Assembly: GCA_023406225.1 (NCBI GenBank)
Contig: JAEXWS010000149.1
Span: forward strand, 1 to 38,215
Source of the DNA: Bacillota bacterium
GTDB taxonomy: Bacteria > Bacillota > Clostridia > Oscillospirales > Oscillospiraceae
DNA length: 38,215 nucleotides
Direction of reading: 5' to 3'
Position 1 is the first letter of the stretch. Each line of letters begins with the position of its first letter. Under the pieces are notes generated by a model that saw nothing but the letters and a program-made list of their open reading frames with translations, searched no databases and had not been told where the DNA came from. Both the position numbers and the translations under genes were made by a program. This document shows positions 1 through 9,333 of the stretch, piece by piece.

Positions 1-996
1 ACCCTTATCCGCGCCATGGAGGAGCAGGGCATCGGCCGCCCCTCCACCTACGCGCCCACCGTGTCCACCATCCTGGACCGGGAGTACGTCATCAAAGAGG
101 GCAAGTACCTGCGCATCACCAATCTGGGCCGGGTGGTGACGGAGCTGATGAAGGAGCGGTTCAGCGACATCGCGGATCTGAAGTTTACCGCCCACATGGA
201 ACAGAAGCTGGACTCCGTGGGGGAGGGCGGCACCCCCTGGAAAAACGTCCTCCGGGACTTCTACGGCGATTTCGACCAGAGCCTGCAAAAAGCGGAAAAG
301 GACCTGGAGGGCGTGCGCATCAAGGTGCCCGACGAGGTCAGCGAGGAGGTCTGCCCGGAGTGCGGGCGGAACCTGGTCATAAAATCCGGCCGGTTCGGCC
401 GCTTTCTGGCCTGCCCGGGCTATCCGGAGTGCAGCTTCACCATGCCGCTGGTGGTGGAGATGCCGGGCCGCTGCCCCAAGTGCGGCGGACGGCTGATGAA
501 GCGCAGCGGCACCAGCAAGAAGAGCAACAAGAGCTATTCCTATTACTGCTGTGAGCATGTGAACAGCAAGGACGAGGCCGCCAAGTGCGACTTCATGACC
601 TGGGACGTGCCCGTGAAGGACGACTGCCCCATCTGCGGGCAGACCATGTTCAAAAAGTCCGGTAAGGGCTTCCGCAAGCCCTTCTGCATCAATCCCGCGT
701 GCGAGAACTTCCTGCCGGAGGAGAAGCGGGGCTATCAGAAGAAGGCGGCTTCCACCGGGGAGAAAAAGGATGAAAACGCCCCGGCGGCGGAGGAGAAGCC
801 TGCGAAGAAGCCCGCCGCCAGGAAAACAGCGGCGAAAAAGCCTGCCGCCAAGAAAACGGCGGAGAAAAAGCCCGCCGCAAAGAAGTCCGCGTCGGCGGAG
901 AAGAAGCCCGCCGTAAAGAAGCCCGCGGCGGCGGAGAAGAAGCCCGCCGCAAAAAAGCCCGCGGCGAAGAAAACCGTCAAAAAGACGGCGGAATGA
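1..996 (+). CDS. topA: DNA topoisomerase I, C-terminal part (partial at window start)
   Basis: This is the 3' end of a type IA topoisomerase gene; the frame is open from base 1, so the start lies outside the window. The enzyme relaxes negatively supercoiled DNA by passing strands through a transient single-strand break. The first residues (MEEQGIGRPSTYAPT) are a conserved TopA motif late in the catalytic core. Three Cys4-type zinc ribbons follow: CPECGR...CPGYPEC, CPKCGG...CC...C, and CPICGQ...CINPAC. The protein ends in a tail of about 70 residues made of KPAA/KKTA units, resembling the basic tails of actinobacterial TopA and of histone H1. Such tails are thought to help DNA binding and processivity. 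In Bacillota topA commonly precedes trmFO; here trmFO lies 1.3 kb downstream, separated by an inserted block. The identification is secure; the catalytic tyrosine lies upstream of the window. Confidence 0.96.
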   Translation, partial: TLIRAMEEQGIGRPSTYAPTVSTILDREYVIKEGKYLRITNLGRVVTELMKERFSDIADLKFTAHMEQKLDSVGEGGTPWKNVLRDFYGDFDQSLQKAEKDLEGVRIKVPDEVSEEVCPECGRNLVIKSGRFGRFLACPGYPECSFTMPLVVEMPGRCPKCGGRLMKRSGTSKKSNKSYSYYCCEHVNSKDEAAKCDFMTWDVPVKDDCPICGQTMFKKSGKGFRKPFCINPACENFLPEEKRGYQKKAASTGEKKDENAPAAEEKPAKKPAARKTAAKKPAAKKTAEKKPAAKKSASAEKKPAVKKPAAAEKKPAAKKPAAKKTVKKTAE

Positions 997-1243
997 CCAC
1001 TGAAAGCGCCCGGACCAGGGCCAGGGTCGAGTGAAAAAGGGCCTGCTCCCGCAAATCGGCGCAGGCGCCCTCCGCGCTCTGGAGATCCTCCCACAGCTCC
1101 CGCTGGTCTTCTGTCAGCGTCTTGAGAAGGGCTTCTTCCCGGAGTTCCCGCACGCGGGATTCGTGCCAGAAGTATCTGTGGGGCATATAGTCGTTGATAT
1201 GTTCTTCCAGGTAGTCATAGAGGTGCTGCGTTAGGTCTGTCAT
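977..1243 (-). CDS. Small uncharacterised protein, DUF6809-like
   Basis: This 88-residue protein is encoded opposite to topA and its 3' end overlaps the last 20 bases of topA. It starts with ATG after a modest ribosome binding site (GGCGGA, about 8 bases upstream). It is mostly helical, with a charged middle stretch (LTEDQRELWEDLQSAEGACADLREQA in two pieces, about residues 43-68) followed by a hydrophobic helix (LALVRALSVV). The layout, a short N-terminal segment and then a helical hairpin, resembles the small DUF6809 proteins common in Oscillospiraceae, whose function is unknown. That assignment rests only on memory of the pattern. Amino-acid composition and the ribosome binding site favour a real gene rather than an antisense shadow. 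Nothing indicates its role. It shares a short intergenic region with the divergent XRE regulator gene. Confidence 0.6.
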   Translation of the reverse strand: MTDLTQHLYDYLEEHINDYMPHRYFWHESRVRELREEALLKTLTEDQRELWEDLQSAEGACADLREQALFHSTLALVRALSVVIPPSF

Positions 1244-1264
1244 AAATCATTCCGCCAAAAAACG

Positions 1265-1305
1265 GCAGTTTGATTTCGTGTTTGTGATACATGAAGTTAA
1301 ACTGC
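1265..1305. promoter_or_regulatory. Inverted repeat between divergent small gene and XRE regulator
   Basis: A 7-bp inverted repeat, GCAGTTT (1265-1271) and AAACTGC (1299-1305), lies in the 79-base gap between the two divergent genes. An XRE regulator often binds palindromes beside its own gene, so this is a candidate autoregulatory site. The spacing of 27 bases is long for a simple operator. Confidence 0.25.
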
Positions 1306-1322
1306 ATGTCAAGAGGCGCTGT

Positions 1323-1550
1323 ATGGAAAGTTTTGCGGTACGGATCAAACAACTGCGAAAAGAAAGAAAAATGACGCAGTCTGATATGGCGGCCGCTTTT
1401 GGAGTTGGCGTGCGTCAATATCAGAATTATGAAAATGGAAAACATTATCCCGATGTTCCCGGCCTGATGAAAATAGCGGATTATTTCGGCGTGACCACGG
1501 ATTATCTGCTGGGCCGCAGTGAGCGGCGGGACGGGGGAAACACCGTCTGA
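1323..1550 (+). CDS. XRE-family (Cro/C1-type) helix-turn-helix regulator
   Basis: This 75-residue protein is almost entirely one Cro/C1-type helix-turn-helix domain: an N-terminal helix (FAVRIKQLRKERKMTQ), the HTH proper (SDMAAAFGVGVRQYQNYENG), and the closing KHYPDVPGLMKIADYFGVTTDYLLGR motif typical of the family. It should be a small dimeric DNA-binding repressor or activator. I chose the ATG at 1323, preceded by AGAGG about 8 bases upstream and matching the usual family start, over an in-frame ATG at 1278 that would add 15 non-family residues. The gene sits between topA and trmFO, which are often neighbours in Bacillota, so it looks like part of a small insertion. It is followed by a long repeat-rich non-coding stretch rather than by a target gene. 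Its regulon is unknown. Confidence 0.85.
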   Translation: MESFAVRIKQLRKERKMTQSDMAAAFGVGVRQYQNYENGKHYPDVPGLMKIADYFGVTTDYLLGRSERRDGGNTV

Positions 1551-1602
1551 GGACGGCGGGAGACGTGCCGCGCCCGCGGCGGGGGGTGCTGCCCGCACGG
1601 GG

Positions 1603-1635
1603 GTCCTTCTTTTTCTGGCGCAGAAAAAGAAGGAC
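1603..1635. repeat. Perfect 15-bp inverted repeat, 3-base loop
   Basis: GTCCTTCTTTTTCTG (1603-1617) pairs perfectly with CAGAAAAAGAAGGAC (1621-1635) across the loop GCG. It lies 53 bases after the XRE stop codon and could act as a terminator, but there is no following T tract. Confidence 0.8.
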
Positions 1636-1778
1636 GAAGAAAAAGACATCCCCGGGCCGAAAAAGGCCGTGGGACTTTTTCGGACTTTCCGGGGGCGGGG
1701 GATTATGCCCGTGTTGACCGACTGTTTTGCATGGTTCCAAGAGCCGTTTTGCCACAGAACCACAGGAACGGGGCGCGC

Positions 1779-1870
1779 CCGGACACCCTGCTCTCCTCTT
1801 TTGCTGCCGCCCCTTGGTATTTCCGGAAGAGAGCGGTGCGGCAGCAAAAAGAGAAGCAGGGTGTGTCCGG
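1779..1870. repeat. Long near-perfect inverted repeat (about 32-bp arms)
   Basis: The arm at 1779-1810 (beginning CCGGACACCCTGCT, ending GCTGCCGC) pairs with 1838-1870 (beginning GCGGCAGC, ending TGTGTCCGG), with only small bulges and about 27 bases between the arms. An RNA from either strand would form a long stem. Confidence 0.75.
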
Positions 1871-1994
1871 AACCACCTTCCCGACGTAACAGCCTGCAAA
1901 CGCGGCGGAAAGCCTAAACGTCCGCTATGTTCCGGCGCGAGCCGGATGAAAGCCGCGGGGTCAGCGCCCAAAGTCTCGCAGCGGGCACGTGACC

Positions 1995-2024
1995 CCCAAA
2001 ATGACCCGGAGGGGTCATTTTGGG
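1995..2024. repeat. Perfect 13-bp inverted repeat, 4-base loop
   Basis: CCCAAAATGACCC (1995-2007) pairs perfectly with GGGTCATTTTGGG (2012-2024) across the loop GGAG. No T tract follows, so a simple terminator is unlikely. Confidence 0.8.
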
Positions 2025-2130
2025 ACTGCCCTTCAGCGGTTTCTTTTGGACCGTGCACGGCCCGTTTTCTTTGGGCAAGAACAGACGGGGCCCCCGCGCG
2101 GCCTGCCGCGTGGGGAGAGGAGAAAGGAAC

Positions 2131-2265
2131 GGAGCGCAGTTTCTTTCGACGACATGGGGGGTGCGGATGCCTGCTTCCATCGAAGCAAACGATACGAAAG
2201 CACAACCCTGCCCCCGGGGCGGGGCGAGCGGAGCGCAGTTCCTTTCGACGACGTAGGGGGTGCGG
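2131..2265. repeat. 36-base direct repeat, two copies 99 bases apart
   Basis: The copies at 2131-2166 and 2230-2265 share GGAGCGCAGT and CTTTCGACGAC and match at 33 of 36 positions, just upstream of trmFO. They look like a duplicated extragenic unit. Confidence 0.75.
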
Positions 2266-2305
2266 CCCTCTCCATTTCAAAACTCCCAAAGAAGGGGATG
2301 ATCCC

Positions 2306-3612
<1,307 letters not shown>

Positions 3613-3616
<4 letters not shown>

Positions 3617-4653
3617 AGATCATCGTAGACGCCATGGGAGGCGACAACGCCCCCGCCGCCGTGGTGCAGGGCGCGCTGGACGCCCACCGGGACCACGGCG
3701 TGGAGATTTTGCTGGTGGGCCGCGCGGCGGAGGTGCTGCGGGCCGTGGAGGCCAGCGGTCAGAAGACCCTGCCCGCCGGCGTGGAGATCCGGGACGCGAA
3801 AGAGGTGGTGGAGATCGCGGACGACCCCGCCACCGCCTTCAAGATGAAAAAGGACTCCTCCCTGACCGTGGGGCTGAACCTTTTGAAGGAGGGGGCGGGA
3901 GACGCCTTCGTTTCCGCCGGGTCCACAGGGGCCCTGCTGGCGGGGGCCACGCTGCTGGTCAAGCGCATCCGGGGCGTCCGCCGGGCCGCCATGGGCCCCC
4001 AGATCCCCGTGCTGGGGGGCCGGGCCGTGCTGTGCGACTGCGGGGCCAACGCCGAGTGCACGGCGGAGTATCTGCTCCAGTTCGCATACCTGGGCAGCTT
4101 TTACGCCCAGCGGGTCATGGGCGTGGAGCGGCCCCGGGTGGCGCTTTTGAACATCGGCTCCGAATCTGAAAAGGGCGACTCCCTGCGCCACGAGGCCCAC
4201 GCCCTCCTCCGGGAGGCGGCGGACCAGGGGCGGCTGCACTTCATTGGGAACATCGAGGCCAACGACGTGATGATGGGCAAGGCGGACGTGGTGGTGGCCG
4301 ACGGGTTCTCAGGCAATGTGATGCTCAAAAGCCTGGAGGGCACGGCCAAGTTTTTGATGAAGGAGCTGAAGGAGATGTTCCTCTCCGGCGCCAGGACCAA
4401 GCTGGCGGCGGGACTGGTGAAGGGGGACATGGCGGAACTGAAAAAACTGCTAGACCCCTCCGAGGTGGGGGGCACGGCGTTTTTGGGCGTCTCCCGGCCC
4501 GTTATCAAGGCCCACGGCTCCTCCGACGCCCGGGCCGTCTCCTGCGCCATTTTGCGGGCGAAGGAGTACGCCGAGAGCGGCTTCATCGCGGAGATCGAGG
4601 CCAATATGGACTACATGCGGGTGAGGCAGGGACCGGCCCAGGAAAAAGTTTGA
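3613..4653 (+). CDS. plsX: Phosphate acyltransferase PlsX
   Basis: PlsX converts acyl-ACP and phosphate to acyl-phosphate, the donor for PlsY in the first acylation of glycerol-3-phosphate during phospholipid synthesis. It is a peripheral membrane enzyme in the cytoplasm. The 346-residue product begins with the family signature MKIIVDAMGGDNAP. It also carries SAGSTGALLAG, GAN and DGFSGNVMLKSLEG, all hallmarks of PlsX. Its start overlaps the trmFO stop by four bases and ribosome binding probably depends on GGAGG (3601-3605) inside trmFO. acpP, encoding its substrate carrier, follows with its own promoter, the classical plsX-acpP-rnc order minus fapR and fabD/G. I see no FapR operator upstream. 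Confidence 0.97.
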
Positions 4654-4662
4654 AATCCCCTA

Positions 4663-4692
4663 TTGACACCACTGCGTTGGATGCCGTATGAT
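4663..4692 (+). promoter_or_regulatory. Promoter for acpP
   Basis: TTGACA (4663-4668), an 18-base spacer, then TATGAT (4687-4692) closely match the sigma-A consensus. The site lies in the 84-base gap after plsX and gives acpP, whose product is needed in high amount, an independent promoter. Confidence 0.75.
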
Positions 4693-4737
4693 TACCCCAG
4701 CAAGAGAAGACCGAACATCCTGTAAGGAGTGAAAAGC

Positions 4738-4983
4738 ATGTCGAACGAAGAGATTTTCGAGACCATGAAAGCCCTGGTGGCGGAACAATTCGCCATGGAG
4801 CCGGATGAGGTGGTCATGGGGACCTCGTTTGAAGAGGACCTGGGCGCCGACTCTGTGGACCTGGTGGAATTGGTGATGGCCATGGAGGAGGAATTTGAGG
4901 TCGGCGAGATCCAGGAGGATGAGCTGGCCGCGCTGAAGACCGTGGGCGACGCCGTGAATTACATTGCGGGCAAGCTGAAATAA
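4738..4983 (+). CDS. acpP: Acyl carrier protein
   Basis: This 81-residue acidic protein carries growing acyl chains in type II fatty acid synthesis on a phosphopantetheine arm. The modification motif GADSVDLVEL places the attachment serine at residue 39, and the surrounding helices (MAMEEEFEVGEI, TVGDAVNYI) fit the ACP fold. I start at the ATG at 4738, eight bases after a strong AAGGAGTG; a GTG at 4729 lies inside the binding site. It follows plsX and precedes rnc, as in many Bacillota. The presence of a strong promoter upstream and a hairpin downstream suggests it is expressed above its neighbours. Confidence 0.96.
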   Translation: MSNEEIFETMKALVAEQFAMEPDEVVMGTSFEEDLGADSVDLVELVMAMEEEFEVGEIQEDELAALKTVGDAVNYIAGKLK

Positions 4984-4996
4984 GAAAGAGCAGGAG

Positions 4997-5019
4997 CCCC
5001 GCTTGCGCGGGGTTTCCTT
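4997..5019 (+). terminator. Hairpin after acpP, possible partial terminator
   Basis: CCCCGC (4997-5002) pairs with GCGGGG (5007-5012) across TTGC, followed by TTTCCTTTT. It lies between acpP and rnc and overlaps the rnc leader, so it may act as a leaky terminator that lowers rnc expression relative to acpP. Confidence 0.55.
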
Positions 5020-5034
5020 TTGGAGAGGACCGCC

Positions 5035-5715
5035 ATGCAGGAACTGGAGAAAAAACTGAATTACACCTTCCGCGACCCCGCCCTTCTCAGCGAGGCCCTG
5101 AGCCACAGCTCCTACGCCAACGAGCACCGCTCCGGCCGCCTCAAGAGCAACGAGCGGCTGGAGTTTTTGGGGGATTCGGTGCTGGGGTTCGTCACGGCCG
5201 AGTTTTTGTTCCTCCAGCACCCGGATCTGCCCGAGGGCGACCTGACCCGCATCCGCGCGGCCCTGGTGTGCGAGCAGAGCCTCTATGAGGTGGCCCGGAA
5301 GCTGGATTTGGGCCAGTATTTGAAGCTGGGGCGGGGCGAGGAGGCCGGCGGCGGCCGGACCCGTACCTCCATCCTGGCGGACGCCACCGAGGCGGTCTTC
5401 GCCGCGGTCTATCTGGACGGCGGCATCTCCGCCGCCTCCGCCCTGATCCACCGCTGTTTGCTGGACGCGGAGAAGGAAGAAGAGGTGGAGGAGCGCCGGA
5501 GGGACTATAAGACGGCCCTCCAGGAGTTGGTCCAGCGCCAGGCGGACCAGGTGCTGACCTACCAGATGGCGGGCGAGACGGGGCCGGACCACGCCAAGGT
5601 GTTCCAGGCCGAGGTGCTGCTCAACGGCGCGGTCATAGGCGGCGGCTCGGGCCACAGCAAAAAAGAAGCCGAGCAGGCCGCGGCCAAGGCGGCGCTGGAG
5701 GCTTTGGAAGAATGA
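5035..5715 (+). CDS. rnc: Ribonuclease III
   Basis: RNase III cleaves double-stranded RNA in rRNA processing and RNA decay. The 226-residue product has the catalytic signature ERLEFLGDS at residues 40-48, with the second acidic cluster in DATEAVFAAVYLDGG near residue 120. A double-stranded RNA-binding domain occupies about residues 157-224 (DYKTALQELVQ...KKEAEQAAAKAALEAL). The ATG at 5035 follows GGAGAGG by about 7 bases; a TTG at 5020 is rejected because it precedes that site. It is the last gene of the plsX-acpP-rnc group and is followed by a strong terminator. Confidence 0.97.
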   Translation: MQELEKKLNYTFRDPALLSEALSHSSYANEHRSGRLKSNERLEFLGDSVLGFVTAEFLFLQHPDLPEGDLTRIRAALVCEQSLYEVARKLDLGQYLKLGRGEEAGGGRTRTSILADATEAVFAAVYLDGGISAASALIHRCLLDAEKEEEVEERRRDYKTALQELVQRQADQVLTYQMAGETGPDHAKVFQAEVLLNGAVIGGGSGHSKKEAEQAAAKAALEALEE

Positions 5716-5721
5716 AGAGGA

Positions 5722-5750
5722 CCAGCCCCTTCCCGGGGCTGGCTTTTTTT
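5722..5750 (+). terminator. Rho-independent terminator after rnc
   Basis: CCAGCCCC (5722-5729) and GGGGCTGG (5735-5742) form an 8-bp stem with a TTCCC loop, followed by C and seven T residues (5744-5750). It closes the plsX-acpP-rnc group. Confidence 0.9.
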
Positions 5751-5779
5751 GCCCGGCGGCGGAGGGGCGCATAATATTA

Positions 5780-5809
5780 CTGGAATTTACCGCCGGAGCG
5801 TGCTATACT
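5780..5809 (+). promoter_or_regulatory. Probable uppP promoter
   Basis: A good -10 box TATACT (5804-5809) lies 36 bases before the uppP start. The -35 is weak (CTGGAA or TGGAAT at about 5780-5786, spacing 17-18). It is the only promoter-like site between the rnc terminator and uppP. Confidence 0.45.
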
Positions 5810-5844
5810 ATATTCCATATGAGCCGTCAAGGAGTGTGAGCCGT

Positions 5845-6678
5845 TTGTCTTTGCTGTCGTCCGTCCTGCTGGGCCTGATCCAGGGCATCGCCGAGTTCCT
5901 GCCCATTTCCAGCTCCGGCCATCTGGCCATCGCGGAGCATCTGCTGAATATGTCCGGCGCGTCCAACATCCCCGAGTTTTTCGACGTGCTCCTTCACCTG
6001 GGCACGCTGATCGCCGTGTTTGCGGCCTACTGGGAGGATATCCGGGACATGGTCCTGGAGCTGATCGACGGCGTCCGGGACCTGGCCCGCGGCTCCACGC
6101 CCAACCCCGTGCCCCCCGCCCGCCGGATGATCCTGCTGATCATCGTGGGCACACTGCCGCTTTTCGCCGTGCTGCCCGTCAAGGACCTGGTGTCCGGCCT
6201 GGGGGACAACATGTATTTCGTGGCGGGGGCGCTGCTGGTCACGGGCGGGCTGCTCTTTGCCAGCGACCGGGTGCGCCGCGGCCGCAAGACGGAGCGCAGC
6301 GCGACGCTGGCGGACGTGCTGCTGGTGGGCGTGGCCCAGGCCGTCGCCACCTGCCCGGGCATCTCCCGCTCCGGCACCACCATCACCGCCGGGTGCTTTT
6401 TGGGCTTCGAGCGGAAATTCGCCGTGCGGTTTTCCTTCCTGCTGTCCATTCCCGCCGTTTTGGGCGCCAACATCCTCAGCCTGAAGGACGCCATGGAGAC
6501 CGTGCAGTGGAGCGAGGTCCCGGTGTACTTAGTGGGCGTGGCCGTGGCCGCGGTGACGGGCTATTTCTGCATCCGGCTGCTGCGCATGATCGCAAACAAC
6601 GGCAAGTTCGGCTGGTTCGCGTACTACTGCTGGGCGGCGGGCCTTGTGACCTTGGCGCTGACGTTCATCCAAAAGTAA
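5845..6678 (+). CDS. uppP: Undecaprenyl-diphosphatase (BacA/UppP family)
   Basis: This integral membrane phosphatase recycles undecaprenyl pyrophosphate to the monophosphate lipid carrier needed for peptidoglycan and other envelope polymers; overexpression of the family gives bacitracin resistance. Family motifs are clear: QGIAEFLPISSSGHL near the N-terminus (residues 13-27) and CPGISRSGTT near residue 170, both contributing to the active site at the outer face. About eight hydrophobic segments are visible. I choose the TTG at 5845, ten bases after AAGGAG, giving 277 residues, the normal length. Longer forms that extend into the promoter region are unlikely. It appears to be monocistronic, with a 117-base gap before ftsK. 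Confidence 0.95.
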   Translation: MSLLSSVLLGLIQGIAEFLPISSSGHLAIAEHLLNMSGASNIPEFFDVLLHLGTLIAVFAAYWEDIRDMVLELIDGVRDLARGSTPNPVPPARRMILLIIVGTLPLFAVLPVKDLVSGLGDNMYFVAGALLVTGGLLFASDRVRRGRKTERSATLADVLLVGVAQAVATCPGISRSGTTITAGCFLGFERKFAVRFSFLLSIPAVLGANILSLKDAMETVQWSEVPVYLVGVAVAAVTGYFCIRLLRMIANNGKFGWFAYYCWAAGLVTLALTFIQK

Positions 6679-6710
6679 AGAGCTTGCCCCGCGCCGGAAG
6701 GCGCGAACAA

Positions 6711-6731
6711 GCGTTTTGCCGAAGGCAAAAC
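6711..6731. repeat. Small hairpin between uppP and ftsK
   Basis: GTTTTGCC and GGCAAAAC pair around GAA, and GCGCC/GGCGC sits just before it. This could be a weak terminator after uppP or another extragenic palindrome. The rest of the 117-base gap shows nothing clear except the ftsK ribosome binding site. Confidence 0.5.
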
Positions 6732-6795
6732 CTTGAGATCGCCGGGCTTTGCCCCGGATTTGGAAGCGACATTCCCCGAAGGAGGGTCTACGACC

Positions 6796-9315
6796 GTGGC
6801 ATCTACCACACAAAAGAAAACGACGACGAAGAAGAGCGGGACGGCGTCCCGGGGCAGAAAGCCGGCCCAGCCGCAAAAGCGGCCCATCCGCCGGGAGATC
6901 GGCGGCGGCGTGCTGCTGGTGCTGGCACTGTGTGTGCTGGTGAGCTACTGCGGCATCAGCGCCATTTTTCTGGACTGGTTCGCCCTGCTGTTGAAGGGCC
7001 TGTTCGGCTACGGCTACTGGCTGGCGGGGCCGGCGTTTTTGCTGGCGGGACTGATCCTGCTGTTTCATCACGGCCGCCCCGTGCGGCTGCGGGTGGCCTG
7101 CGCGCTGCTGCTGCCGGTGCTGTTCGGGTCCTTGCTGCATCTGGCGCTGGTATCCAAAACGTATGATCCGGGCTTTGCTATCCTGAGAGTATTATGGCAG
7201 GACGGCGCGGCCCTCCAGTCCGGCGGCGCGGTTTCCGGCGCGCTGGCGGGCGGTTTTGAGGCGGTCTTTTCCAAGGTCCTCTCCATCGTTCTCTTCACCG
7301 CGCTGCTTGCGGTGCTGGTGATGGTGGCCCTGCGGCTGACGGTGGGGGCGCTGATCGAAAAGCACCGGAGCCGTCCCGCGTACGAGGAGGAGCCGGAGCC
7401 CGAGAAGAAGGAGGCCGCCGTCAAGGTGACGCCCCTGGAGACGCCCCGGCGGCAGGTCCAGCCCAAGGCCACCATCGACATCCCCCTGGACGACGAGCCC
7501 GCCCCGGAGCCGGAGAAAAAGGAACCGGGCCGGTTCACAGGCTTCTTCCGCCATAAGCCGGAGGGCCAGCGGACCCCGGATCAGGTGCTGGTCCGGGAGG
7601 AGGAGCCGCCTGTTCCCGCACCGGTTCCCGAGGCGCCCAAGGCGGCCCCCGCGCCTGTCCCCGTCCCCGAGGCCCCGCCCATGCCGGAGCCGCCCGCGAT
7701 GGAGCCGCCCGCTCCCGGCAAGAAGGCGGCGGCCAGGGAGCTTGCCGCCGCCACCGCCGCCGTGACGGCGGAGATCGCGGAGAAAATGGCCACCGGCGAG
7801 GAGGATTACCAGTTCCCGCCCATCACGCTGCTGCGGCAGAACGGGGGGGAGAACCACATCGAGACCGGCGCGGAGCTGCGGAACAACTCCCGCCGCCTGG
7901 CGGAGACGCTCACCAGCTTCGGCGTGGACGCCACCCCCGGCGACGTGGTCCACGGCCCCTCCGTCACCCGGTATGAATTTGTGCTGGACCAGGGCGTGAA
8001 GCTCTCCAAGATCACCAATCTGGCGGACGACATCGCCCTGGCCCTGGGCGCCAGCGGCGTGCGCATCGCCCCCATCCCCGATAAGATCTCCGTGGTGGGC
8101 ATCGAGGTGCCCAACAAGCAGGTGACCCCCGTGCTGATCCGGGACGTGATCGAGTCCCGGGAATTCGCGGGCCATTCCTCCGCCGTGGCCTTCGCCCTGG
8201 GCAAGGACATCGGCGGCCGCAGCGTCGTGGGGGACATCGGCCGGCTGCCCCATGTGCTCATCGCGGGCACCACCGGCTCCGGCAAATCCGTGTGCACCAA
8301 CTCCCTCATCATCAGCCTGCTGTACAAATCCACCCCCGACCAGGTCCGCTTCATCATGGTGGACCCCAAAATGGTGGAGCTGGCCCCCTATAACGGCATC
8401 CCCCATCTGCTGATCCCGGTGGTGACGGACCCGAAGAAGGCGGCGGGCGCCCTCCAGTGGGCGGTGTTTGAGATGATGAAGCGCTATAAGCTCTTCTCCG
8501 AGCGCAACGTGAAGGACCTGGCGGGCTATAACGCCCTGGCCAAGTCCAGCGGGGAACTGGAGACCCTGCCCAGCGTCGTGGTGGTCATCGACGAGCTGGC
8601 GGATCTGATGCTGGTGGCCGCCAAGGAGGTGGAGGAATCCATCTGCCGGGTGGCCCAGATGGGCCGCGCCGCCGGGATGCACCTGGTCATCGCCACCCAG
8701 CGTCCCTCGGCGGACGTGATCACCGGACTGATGAAGGCCAATATCCCCAGCCGGATCGCCTTCGCCGTGGCCTCCTCGCTGGAGTCCCGCATCATTCTGG
8801 ACACCACCGGCGCGGAGAAGCTGGTGGGCAAGGGCGACATGCTGTACGCCCCTCTCGGCATCGGCAAGCCCGTCCGGGTCCAGGGCTGCTTCATCGGCCC
8901 GGAGGAGATCGAGCAGGTGGTGGACTTCGTGAAGCAGACCGGCGAGGTCCATTATTCGGACGAGGTCATGGCGAAGATCGAAGAGTCCATGCAGGAGAAG
9001 GAAAAGGGTCCCAAGGGCGTGTCCGCGGCGGAACCCGCCGGCGAGGAGGGGGACGAGCTGCTGCCCGTCGCCGTGGAGGTGGTGCTGGAGACCGGACAGG
9101 CCAGCGTCTCCATGCTCCAGCGGCGGCTGAAGCTGGGATATTCCCGGGCCGCCCGGCTGGTGGACCAGATGGAGGAGCGGGGCATCGTGGGCCCCTTCGA
9201 GGGGTCCAAGCCCCGGCAGCTCCTCATCACCCGGGCCCAGTGGCAGGAATTGCAGATGGGCGGTGGCGAGCCGCTGCCGGAGGCGCCGGATCTCTCCGGG
9301 GACGGCGAACTTTAA
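6796..9315 (+). CDS. ftsK: DNA translocase FtsK/SpoIIIE
   Basis: FtsK/SpoIIIE proteins are septum-anchored ATPases that pump chromosomal DNA through the closing division or sporulation septum. The 839-residue product has a basic N-terminus and four hydrophobic segments within about residues 35-190. A Pro/Glu/Ala-rich linker (about 195-330) follows, then the motor with Walker A GTTGSGKSV (about 491-499) and Walker B VVVVIDELADLM (about 595-606). The winged-helix gamma domain (about 755-815) ends in RAARLVDQMEERGIVGP. GTG at 6796 follows GGAGGG by nine bases; an earlier in-frame ATG lies in the hairpin region and adds no family sequence. Whether it serves division, sporulation or both cannot be told from sequence. 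Confidence 0.95.
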   Translation: MASTTQKKTTTKKSGTASRGRKPAQPQKRPIRREIGGGVLLVLALCVLVSYCGISAIFLDWFALLLKGLFGYGYWLAGPAFLLAGLILLFHHGRPVRLRVACALLLPVLFGSLLHLALVSKTYDPGFAILRVLWQDGAALQSGGAVSGALAGGFEAVFSKVLSIVLFTALLAVLVMVALRLTVGALIEKHRSRPAYEEEPEPEKKEAAVKVTPLETPRRQVQPKATIDIPLDDEPAPEPEKKEPGRFTGFFRHKPEGQRTPDQVLVREEEPPVPAPVPEAPKAAPAPVPVPEAPPMPEPPAMEPPAPGKKAAARELAAATAAVTAEIAEKMATGEEDYQFPPITLLRQNGGENHIETGAELRNNSRRLAETLTSFGVDATPGDVVHGPSVTRYEFVLDQGVKLSKITNLADDIALALGASGVRIAPIPDKISVVGIEVPNKQVTPVLIRDVIESREFAGHSSAVAFALGKDIGGRSVVGDIGRLPHVLIAGTTGSGKSVCTNSLIISLLYKSTPDQVRFIMVDPKMVELAPYNGIPHLLIPVVTDPKKAAGALQWAVFEMMKRYKLFSERNVKDLAGYNALAKSSGELETLPSVVVVIDELADLMLVAAKEVEESICRVAQMGRAAGMHLVIATQRPSADVITGLMKANIPSRIAFAVASSLESRIILDTTGAEKLVGKGDMLYAPLGIGKPVRVQGCFIGPEEIEQVVDFVKQTGEVHYSDEVMAKIEESMQEKEKGPKGVSAAEPAGEEGDELLPVAVEVVLETGQASVSMLQRRLKLGYSRAARLVDQMEERGIVGPFEGSKPRQLLITRAQWQELQMGGGEPLPEAPDLSGDGEL

Positions 9316-9333
9316 AAGAAGGGGGAATGGCGC

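Larger units (their letters stand above)
1551..2305. repeat. 755-base non-coding spacer rich in palindromes and a direct repeat
   Basis: I see no convincing gene here; the open frames on both strands lack recognisable domains and ribosome binding sites and are explained by high GC. The stretch holds at least four clear inverted repeats (1603-1635, 1657-1683, 1779-1870, 1995-2024), one imperfect one (2092-2115), and a 36-base direct repeat (2131-2166 and 2230-2265). It separates the XRE gene from trmFO and resembles the clusters at 14,890-15,142 and 23,127-23,380. Clustered extragenic palindromes of a genome-wide family are the simplest explanation. Confidence 0.6.
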
